A stretch of DNA of 64,000 nt from Ryuthela nishihirai (taxonomy: Eukaryota; Arthropoda; Arachnida; Araneae; Heptathelidae). The position numbers were made by a program, and so were the translations under genes. The notes below the pieces were generated by a model. It was given only the letters and a program-made list of their open reading frames with translations. It did not search any database and was not told where the DNA came from. Where the stretch lies: the NCBI GenBank assembly GCA_038380435.1, contig JAWZYU010000009.1:66741901-66805900 (forward strand), in the 5' to 3' direction. Position 1 is the stretch's first letter; every line of letters starts with the position of its first letter. Of the stretch, positions 56,600-64,000 are shown in pieces.

Positions 56600-57688
56600 C
56601 TATATATATATTTATTTTTCTTTGCATGCATATTTTTGTAAAATCGAATTTTTGTTATCTTATAACATATCTATAGTCCAATGAAATTAATTAAACTTTG
56701 AGAATGAAATTTCCGTGTTATATTTAAAAGTTATTTGTAATCAGTCTTCAAAATGTTCTTTTGAGAAAATGCTACTGCTCTAGACAGCTGTTTTAAATCA
56801 CTAGATATCTTAGAAAAAATATACCAAAAATTAAAATCTTAGAAACATAAAGAGAAGAATATATTTTTTTAAAAAAGCAGTTGATAATCTTTCTAAATAA
56901 CTACAAGGTCGTACGAAAAATGAAAAGATTGTCTTATAATCTGTTCTAAGTTATGAAAAGTGCTGATACATCAGGTTAAGTTTTATTTTTTCCCTTTTTA
57001 CTTTCTCTTCAACGGATGAAAACGCAAAACTTTCAGGGATTAGAGCTTCGACTCGATGTAGCTGTTGAAGCGAAGATTTTAAAGCTATAAATTAATATAT
57101 ATTTAAATTTCTCTAATCCTATTCTTGACGTTTGAAACTTAATACTTAACATATTTATCTTCTTTTCTTTAGATTTGTATATCCCAAGGGTTTGACGAAT
57201 ACATTTTTTTGTTTTTATCTTCGTTAGGAACACATCTATCATAATGCATTATTTATGCTGTGGTGCTGTAGTCAAGTGCATCCCACATTTCAAAAACATT
57301 ACTTTTCACTGTCTATTAGTTTATATGTATATATATCACTTCGCATCGTTGAGTTTGTTTTCTAACAAACGACTGGTACCTTTTTATTGAATATAGTAAG
57401 AATCCAAGGGCGGAATGATAGTGGACTGGGGTAGAGCCTCAACGTACCAGCTTTGATATTATGACACGATCTCACTTTGTTTAGAGACAATGCATTAATT
57501 AGGCAGGAAAGGCTACCATTCATCGAACTAGAATTTAAGCCATAGTTACATGTGCATAAACCCTATACATAGTTTTTTTTACAACAGGCTGAATGGCGTT
57601 GACGCAAGACTCACAGCTGACCTAATAGCTATCAAGTGGAATTCCTTTCCCAGTTTTTTTACTTGTCCGTTTAGCGCATTATGTTAAG
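56600..57688. other. AT-rich spacer, no gene recognised
   Basis: Nothing beyond short AT-rich frames. Confidence 0.5.
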
Positions 57689-58125
57689 CGGAGGTTAACT
57701 TAGCAGCGCACCAGGCTCATAATCTGCAATTCCCAGGTTCGGGTCCCACCTGTGCCAGCGTTGAAATTTATCTCTGAAAAACTCCCTCTCCTCAGTCAGT
57801 AAGGGGCACCGATGGGCTTGGAAAAGCCCGCGTCCGAGGGATGGGATGCTACGCCGTGGCTTCATGAGCATGAGTTCCATATCTTGTGCACATTAAAGAT
57901 AGAGAATGGGATGGAAGCAATGCACTGTAAGAGATAAAAGCGATCGTTGACTGCCATTAATGATTCATTAATGAATGGCCTTGACGGGAGGTTATCATCT
58001 CTCTTAACAGCCGCCGTCAAATGGATCGCGTTCTCTTACTTTCTCTCAGGCCCGGGGGTCCTTGTAACCTAGCTATTTAGTGCAATGTGTACAAAAAAGT
58101 GACACTCAGAGATAAAACAACCTTA
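57689..58125 (+). mobile_element. SINE-A copy with 72-bp insertion
   Basis: Head (CGCACCAGGCTCATAATCTG, box B as GGTTCGGGTCCC), central domain and tail are present. After GTGCACATTAAAGAT the expected ACACGCTGG is replaced by an extra segment, 57,901-57,972, that is an inverted copy of 58,217-58,264. The 61-codon minus-strand frame is an artefact. Confidence 0.85.
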
Positions 58126-58307
58126 CCGACCTTACCCTCATCTTAGAGTAATAAAGTTTTGTAAAGAAATATTTAGATTGTTTCCCGTGATGTATTTTGT
58201 GCATGTACAAAGCATCCAACGATCGCTCTTATCTCTCGCAGTGCATTGCTTCCGTCCCATTCCCTATACTATAAATGCCGAAAAGGGAATTCCGTTTGGC
58301 GTTAGTG
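58111..58307. repeat. Duplicated segment X, copy 1
   Basis: It starts in the tail of the preceding SINE (GATAAAACAA) and runs through AGATTGTTTCCCGTGATGTA and GCATCCAACGATCGCTCTTA to CCGTTTGGCGTTAGTG. A second copy lies at 60,659-60,886. No coding frame and no recognised family. Confidence 0.9.
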
Positions 58308-58939
58308 TCGTCGCTATTCGATAGAAATCTGATTCCATCAGCACGAAGAGCACTCACCCAGAACAGGTTTGAATGTTTAATAAACTTACTCGTGCAAAGG
58401 TACCGATAGAATACTTCGAAGACTTCCGAAGTTTCACGTAATCAAAATTACTTCTAAGAATAATTTAATCGCCATGCGACGTGACTAATATACGTCGATG
58501 TCGATCGAAACTCATTTCTGAGAGAAGGCGAACTAAAGTGAAGCACGTGCTCGGGCGTGTTTGTCACAAGATGTCCCCGTGACAACGATCACGAAGTTGG
58601 TATATGATGAAAAGATGCGGCAGGTGTGGGAGGGGAGCATTTCTTCTCGAATATATCTCGAGAGCAGGGATATGATAAATGGGGACCAAGGCTTTTCTTT
58701 GTGTTATTTGATATGACCATAAAAGAAACAAGAGATAAAACGTTCTTATAGTACCGACCTCAGAAATATACGGCCTTTATTTGTTTGCTTAATGTCTCGT
58801 TATCTAAGCGAAAACAGTTTTTTTTCCTTCAATATACATTAAAAGTGTAGGAAATGAATAGAACCAATACATATGGAGGATGCACGCTGTACATCGACTT
58901 TATCTCATCTCCAAGTGTCATAGGTTGTGTTAGTTGGAA
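58308..58939. other. Spacer
   Basis: No feature is recognised. Confidence 0.45.
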
Positions 58940-59165
58940 TTGGTTGATACTTTTATGCACACAATGGGCTAAATTGCCTAATCTCCAAGACAGTAAGGGC
59001 TCAGAGTTGGGTAGAAGAAGGGAATACACAGGATAGTTGCTAGGAGACAAATGGGAGCTACCATCGTGTTCTTTAATGTGAAGAAGGTATAGCTTTTCTG
59101 AACATAGCACCATGGCTTAAGTTCTCATCTGAAGAATGGAAACCTTTCCAAGTCCATCGATGTCC
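58940..59165 (-). mobile_element. SINE-A copy split by another SINE-A (left part)
   Basis: Old minus-strand copy: tail near 58,940-58,980 (ACACAATGGGCTAAATTGCC), central domain to AAGTCCATCGATGTCC at 59,165. The remainder (AGTTTCTCGTCTAGGGCAG) resumes at about 59,550. The split point is the target duplication of the plus-strand copy at 59,166. Confidence 0.85.
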
Positions 59166-59539
59166 GGTTCAGTCGGTAGCGCGCCAGGCTCGTAATCTGT
59201 AGTTCCCAGGTTCGAGTCCCAGCTGTGTCAGCGTTGAGATTTATCTCCGCAAAATTCCCCGCCCTGCCTACGGTCAGTAGGGGACACCGATGGGCTTGGA
59301 AAGGCCGCCGTCCGTCGGATGGGACGTTAAGCCGTGGCCCCGTGTGCGGGAGAGCCATACCCTGTGCACGTTAAAGAACACGCTGGATGGCCTTGACGGG
59401 AGGTTACCATCTGTCTCCCAACAGCTGCTCCAGTGGGTCCCCTCCCCCAACATTCTCTGAGCCTTCGGGGTCCTTGTGACCTGGCCATTTAGCCCATGGT
59501 GTGCAAAAAAGTGCCGCTCAGAGGTAAACAACCCAACCT
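59166..59539 (+). mobile_element. SINE-A copy nested in an older SINE-A
   Basis: ATCGATGTCC at 59,156-59,165 is repeated at 59,540-59,549. The copy is close to consensus but begins at GGTTCAGTCGGTAGCGCGCC, so the first dozen or so bases of the head are missing. Box B, central domain and the tail GTGCCGCTCAGAGGTAAACA are intact. Confidence 0.95.
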
Positions 59540-59783
59540 ATCGATGTCCAGTTTCTCGTCTAGGGCAGAGTGGAGTAGGCAGAAGTCGTAGGTTGTTCTA
59601 AATAGTTTCATTCACAACGGTTAACAAGCATTGTTCAAAAGACTACTCATAAAGCAGAAAACAAAAAGGGTGAAACTACTTAATAAGCCTTCTGTTTTAA
59701 TTCATTCCCATGCATTCCTAATTCCATTTCCATTTTCTTACTAACAAAAATGACCTATTTTTATGTTCTTTTGATGATGGTTT

Positions 59784-60476
59784 CGGTCGTTTTACCTTTG
59801 AGCGGCATTTGTTTTTGCACACAATGGACTAAATGGCCATTTGTGTGCCGAATCAGCCCATTGTGTGCAAAATAACTGTTGCACATTATTGTGTAATAAT
59901 TATTTTGCGCACAATGTAATTTAAATTGTAATAAAATTTTGTACACAATAATGGAGTGACAGTGGAAAAATAATTGTTACACATTACGGAACCTAGGTTC
60001 GAGTCCCGGGTAAGGCATGGTTGTATGTGTCGTTTTTCTGCTGATGTCCTGACATCCTCACAGACCTTCTACTTTGGCATATAAACTGAAAGACTCCTGT
60101 CAGACCTCTGTGGCAAGCAGCTGCTTGAGGGTGTATTTATTTTTTTTATTTTATTGTGTAATAAATTGTGTGCATAAGGACACCTAGCGCAAGGTTGGGG
60201 GAAAGGAACCCACTGGACAGCTGTTGGGAGACAGATGGTAGCCTCCCGTCAAGGCCATTCAGAGTGCTCTTTAACGTGCCCAGTATAGCTCTCCCGCACA
60301 CGGGGCAACGGCTTTACGTCCCATATGATGGACGGTGGCCTTTTTTGGCCCATCGATGTCCTCTACTGACCAAAGACAGGGCGGGGAGTTGTGCGAAGAT
60401 AAATCTGAATGCTGACACAGGTGGAAACTGCAGATTGTAAACCTTGCGCACTACCGATTCAGCCAACCACCGCCCC
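59784..60476 (-). mobile_element. SINE-A copy interrupted by an insert carrying part of SINE-B
   Basis: The tail is at 59,784-59,838 (GTTTTACCTTTGAGCGGCAT to CTAAATGGCCA), and the rest resumes near 60,174 (AAGGACACCTAGCGCAAGG) and ends with the head at 60,476 (CCACCGCCCC). Between them lies AT-rich sequence and a SINE-B piece. Confidence 0.8.
59990..60150 (+). mobile_element. SINE-B copy, 5'-truncated at box B
   Basis: Begins CCTAGGTTCGAGTCCCGGGT and then follows the SINE-B body to GCAGCTGCTTGAGGG and a T-rich tail. Box A is absent. TTATTGTGTAATAA occurs at 59,886-59,899 and 60,151-60,164, so the insertion event may have included about 90 bases of other sequence upstream of the SINE part. 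Confidence 0.85.
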
Positions 60477-60658
60477 TCTTTTGATGATAATGATTTTGAC
60501 GATGATGATAATAATAACAACAACAGCAATAATAATAATTCATGGTTACACAAATATTGCTTAAACAAATGACTCGTAAAGCATGTGCTTTTCTTCAGGA
60601 GAGAAGGAAAAAATGAAGTTATATTTGAGAAAATGAATTAGTCTCGTGAACTGTCGAA

Positions 60659-60886
60659 GATAAAACAATCTTACCGAAGCCTCATCTTGGAGTAATAAAG
60701 TTTTGTAAAGAAATATTTAGATTGTTTCCCGTGATGTATTTTGTGCATGTACAAAGCATCCAAAGATCGCTCTTATCTCTCGCAGTAGAATTCGAATCTC
60801 GCAGCTCGAATCTCGCAGTAGAAAATTGCTTCCATCCCATTCCTTATACATAAATGGCGAAAAGGGAATTCCGTTTGGCGTTAGTG
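60659..60886. repeat. Duplicated segment X, copy 2
   Basis: Matches 58,111-58,307 closely from GATAAAACAA to GGCGTTAGTG. It has about 30 extra bases in the middle, where TCGAATCTCGCAG is locally multiplied. Confidence 0.9.
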
Positions 60887-61290
60887 ATGATGTTTGGCGT
60901 CGAAAATGAATTTTCGAAGTGAACTTATAGATGCTGCTGCATTGTAGTCGTTCAATTCTTTGAGTTTATTTTAGTGTCTTGAAAAAATTTCTAGTTCTAT
61001 TCGTAATTTTATTAAATTTGATTCAAAATAATTTATTGATAGTTGATTACCCGTGTAAGATACAGACATGCCCTCGCACACTTCTTGCAATTGTTTAAAA
61101 ATCTTGAAAACTGGAAACAATTTTAAAATTGTAGCCTTGTATTTTTTCCTACGAGCGATTCTAAATTTAAACCGAATGTTAAAAATATTTTTAAATGATT
61201 GGTTATTTGTAAAGGTAGTTATTCAGCTTTTTCGTCATTTCGTCTGGGGCATTTATGGTCCTGACAATTTCGTCTTCGTCCAGTCATCTT
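60887..61290. other. Spacer
   Basis: No feature is recognised. The 161-codon frame from 61,068 begins here but runs into SINE-derived sequence and shows no domain. Confidence 0.5.
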
Positions 61291-61294
61291 ATGA

Positions 61295-61510
61295 CAAGAC
61301 AGGTAACAAGGACCCAAAAGCAAAAAACAAAAGTGAAGAACAGAGAGAGACAGCGAGCATCTGTGTAGGGCAGCCCACAGTCAAAGCTCTCGAGTGTGAT
61401 CAGTTACGTGCAGTGAATGTGACTCTCCTGCATACAAGCTCACGGCCTAACTTTCCAATCGATGGCGATTGCTTTTCCAAACCCTTCGCTGGTTCTTTGT
61501 TTTCATTCAA
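61295..61510 (-). mobile_element. Very diverged SINE-A fragment
   Basis: GTGACTCTCCTGCATACAAG, CACGGCCTAACTTTCCAATC and TTTTCCAAACCCTTCGC follow the order of the minus-strand central domain. The outer limits are uncertain. Confidence 0.5.
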
Positions 61511-61889
61511 CGAGGCAATTTACCAGACAAACAAGTACCAAGAGAAAATTTAGGCGCATAGATTGAGGGAAAAATAAAAGTTTATAAACAGAGTTACGAG
61601 CTCTTACAGAGCGAAAACTATGGAGGACAAGCATTTTACCTATGAAGTAAAGAAAAGGTTTCTTTGGATAGGTTGGTTTGATCATTTGTGTTCACAGACC
61701 ATTAAGTTGAATAATAACACGCCTGGTTGGTGTTTTCTTTAGAGTTCCTCATCAGAAATACAGAGTAAGCGAAATTCAGGTTAGAATTACCATGTAATTA
61801 GTATATTCTGAACAGTGATAGGAACGATTGCGAAAATGAAAACTAGTATCGTTGACTGGATAGTGTGATTAGGGATATGTGTGATCTTT

Positions 61890-62130
61890 CCGTTAAGACC
61901 ATTCAGCGTGTCCTCCTTCAAAGTGCGCAGAATAAAACGTTGTTGCCCAGGGGCCACTGTTTAACTTGCGTTCCGATAAGCGGAGCTCTTTTCAAGCCCA
62001 TCTGTGTCCCCCTTTCTCACCGAGGGCAAGGTGCAGATTAGCGGAGAAAATCTCAAAAAAGGCAGAGGAGACTCATATCTGGGGTCATCATAATACAAAC
62101 CTGGTGTATTACCGACTGCACCAACCCATC
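61890..62130 (-). mobile_element. SINE-A copy, 3'-truncated, diverged
   Basis: CATTCAGCGTGTCCTCCTTC, GCGGAGCTCTTTTCAAGCCC and the head region near 62,095-62,130 (AAACCTGGTGTATTACCGAC) are recognisable in order. The tail is missing. Confidence 0.75.
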
Positions 62131-62189
62131 TTTCCAGTTAGTAGGGTATATCATAAACCTTAAGCTTTGATGATCACAGAATGGATATA

Positions 62190-62500
62190 GGGCGGGGGTT
62201 GGCTCAGTCGGTAGAGCTCCAGGTTCGTAATCAGTAGTTCTTGAGTTTGGGTCCCGCATGAGCCAGCGTTGCGATTCATCTCTGATAAAACCCAATCCTG
62301 TCCTCAGTCAGAAAAAGTCCGTCGGATAAGAAATAAAGACGAGTGCAGCAGAGCCATACCCTGTGCGTGTTAAAGAACACGCTGAATGGTCTTGAAGGAA
62401 GGTTTCCATCTATCTCCAAACAGCTGATCAATGGATTCTCCTTTCTCCAACCTTCACTGAGCCTTTGGGGTCCTTACGACCTATTTGTTAACCCAATGTG
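62190..62500 (+). mobile_element. SINE-A copy, near full length
   Basis: Head GGCGGGGGTTGGCTCAGTCG, a weakened box B (GAGTTTGGGTCCC), a shortened central domain (deletion before GTCCGTCGGATAAG) and the tail to TTAACCCAATGTG. It abuts a minus-strand copy tail to tail. Confidence 0.88.
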
Positions 62501-62508
62501 ATGTTGTT

Positions 62509-62960
62509 ATGGGTTGATTTACCTGTGAGAGGCACTTTTTGCACAAACTGGGCTAAATGGCCAAGTCACAAGGACACTGAGGTCTCAGAGAAGGTTGGGG
62601 GAGGGAAACTCCTAACAGCTGTCCCAGGATAGCTGTTAGGAGTTTCCCTCCCCAAACCTTCTCTTCATCAACTGATGGTAGCCTCCCATTAAGGCTATCT
62701 AGTGTGTTCTTTAAAGTCCACGTCGTATCACAACAAGGTCTTATGGCATAACTTCCTATCCGTCACAAGGTCTTATGGCATAACTTCCTATCCGACAAAC
62801 GATAGACCTGTGCAATCCAATCAGTGTACCCTACTGACCAAGGGCAGGGCAGGGCGGAGAGTTTTGAGGAGATAAATCTCGACGCTGGCCAAGTTGGAAC
62901 TCAAATAAAAGAATTGCAGATTACGAGCCTGGCAGGCTCGCGACTGAGCCACCCATGACC
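62509..62960 (-). mobile_element. SINE-A copy carrying an inverted duplication and a tandem duplication
   Basis: Tail at 62,509-62,580, head at 62,915-62,960 (ATTACGAGCCTGGCAGGCTC...GAGCCACCC). Inside, 62,587-62,664 is a hairpin with 34-bp arms, and at 62,731-62,796 AAGGTCTTATGGCATAACTT is present twice in tandem. Confidence 0.88.
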
Positions 62961-63010
62961 TAGCCCAGTGCGTGAAAAAAGTGCAGTTCAGAGGTAAAGC
63001 TACCGAACCT
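62961..63010 (+). mobile_element. SINE-A tail fragment
   Basis: TAGCCCAGTGCGTGAAAAAA, then GTGCAGTTCAGAGGTAAAGC matches the end of the SINE-A tail. Only about 50 bases are present, directly after the head of the preceding minus-strand copy. Confidence 0.7.
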
Positions 63011-63419
63011 GGATGAGATGAGATTTCAGCAGGATGGGAAAATCCTCATTTCCTCACAGTTGTGCAAGTAATACCTGGTCAGTAAGTTCCCCAATCGATC
63101 CTTGAGTCTGCATTACCTGAAAATCACATCACTTGATTTCTTCCTCTTCTGTTATATAAATGATCAGGCACATTTTCCCGTTAAGAAAGACAATAGCTGA
63201 TCTCAAATGAACGATTTCTGTTGAAAATATGGACCAGGACTTGCTAATGCCAGTGAAATGCTACGATTAATTTCTCTGTACGGTGAACAGCAACCATACT
63301 GAACACCTTTTACAAATGAAATTAAAGGTTGAGCTAAGGACCACTCTACATGTTCTTCATTTCACAAGATAATTCTATTTTCATTCAAGCTTTATACAAC
63401 TAATAACAATATAACATGG
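63011..63419. other. Spacer
   Basis: No feature is recognised. Confidence 0.45.
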
Positions 63420-64000
63420 AAACTTGAAATTTTTATTTTTATTTTTCATATAAATGTGCATTATTACAATGTAAATAACCCAAGAGCATATGCTCATCAG
63501 TTTATTGTAATAATTAACACAGGAATAAAGTAGTGACAACATATAACATGTATGTACAATCTTAAACATCTTCAATGATAGTTGAGTGTGCATTAACAGA
63601 AAAATATACAAATCCATTTCTCGAACAACAGTGACAAATATATAAGTGATTTCATTTTTCTATACAGATAATTTTTGTGTTCGTGTAGACAGAAAAGTTA
63701 AACTTCAAGGAGTTAGCTTAAAGTGTGAAAGTAAGGCTCCATATCAGTTATATTTTGGAGGAACTGTTTCAGTTTTTCTTTATATGCGGAATATTCACAA
63801 ATGAAATTTCTGAGATCAGGTGGTAAGGAATTAAATAACTTAGGTGCAAGATATAAATAGTGTTTGTGAAGTGTTTCTTTTTTTTGCCCTGGGAACTACG
63901 TATGTCGTTTCTTCATTTTGCAAACAATATTTATAAGTTTTCAATTGAAACTCAGAATTATGTTTATAAAGATAAAGCATGAGCTTGTACGTATAAAGGT
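63420..64000 (-). mobile_element. 3' end of a Jockey/CR1-like LINE, running off the window
   Basis: On the minus strand the coding end lies at 64,000-63,713, and the 3' region continues to an A-rich end (AAATAAAAATAAAAATTTC) near 63,425. The element's remaining part must lie beyond the right edge. Confidence 0.72.
63713..64000 (-). pseudogene. LINE reverse transcriptase C-terminus (partial)
   Basis: Minus-strand reading gives YTYKLMLYLYKHNSEF, YKYCLQNEETTYVVPRAKK, then after a frameshift APKLFNSLPPDLRNFICEYS and YKEKLKQFLQNITD, ending at a TAA whose complement is at 63,713-63,715. This is the usual end of Jockey/CR1-like ORF2 and resembles the end of the LINE at 23-28 kb (APKIFNHLPIDLRN-like, YKKRLKKYFF). 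Partial at the window edge and frameshifted at least once. Confidence 0.75.

Noticed and set aside
61068..61553. 161-codon plus-strand frame
   Set aside because: Second half overlaps a diverged SINE-A; the first half is AT-rich without any domain.

Overview
This window looks like non-coding DNA from a large, repeat-rich animal nuclear genome. It is visibly AT-rich. I found no convincing host exon, rRNA gene, functional tRNA gene, CRISPR array or bacterial operon. The set of elements (Tc1/mariner, hAT, Jockey/CR1-like and RTE-like LINEs, tRNA-derived SINEs) fits an invertebrate. An arthropod, perhaps an arachnid, is my guess, with low confidence.

Layout. 1-5.4 kb: a short tandem duplication, a G-rich tandem region carrying two CTCF-like 20-mers, a diverged tandem repeat, and a dead Tc1-like transposon (DD36E spacing) inserted in a short tandem repeat. 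5.4-16 kb: AT-rich spacer with a long inverted repeat, two fold-back elements, a hAT transposase remnant with 8-bp target duplications, a 50-bp tandem array and SINE copies. 16.5-22.3 kb: SINEs and a third fold-back element. 23.1-28.3 kb: a decayed LINE (ORF1 with PHD-like finger, coiled coil and FP-like domain; endonuclease; reverse transcriptase), broken by a hAT element and a mariner-type MITE. 28.4-29.8 kb: a hAT MITE, a fold-back element and diverged tandem repeats. 31.6-34.3 kb: a 5'-truncated Jockey/CR1-like LINE with an open reverse transcriptase frame, the best preserved coding sequence here. 36.1-39.0 kb: a 32-bp array, a mariner element with terminal repeats and TA duplications, AAC-rich low-complexity DNA and a SINE with a perfect 16-bp target duplication. 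42.7-45.9 kb: two copies of a second SINE family, a mariner remnant and two fold-back elements. 47.8-51.6 kb: an RTE-type LINE whose endonuclease is split by the same MITE family. 52.4-53.3 kb: an array of about 168-bp units. 53.8-63.0 kb: a Tc1-like remnant, a possible pogo-like element and a dense SINE cluster with nested copies. 63.4-64.0 kb: the 3' end of another LINE on the minus strand, running off the window.

The elements do not form a pathway. They form a record of insertion order: LINEs supplied the machinery that most likely mobilised the SINEs, and DNA transposons and MITEs later landed inside LINEs and tandem arrays. In two cases the LINE reading frame closes exactly when the insert and one target duplication are ignored, which gives firm element boundaries. 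I see no evidence for a novel multi-gene system. The most unusual structures are a hAT element with five iterated left ends, a fold-back family with a Tc1-like terminus, and a SINE copy carrying an inverted duplication.
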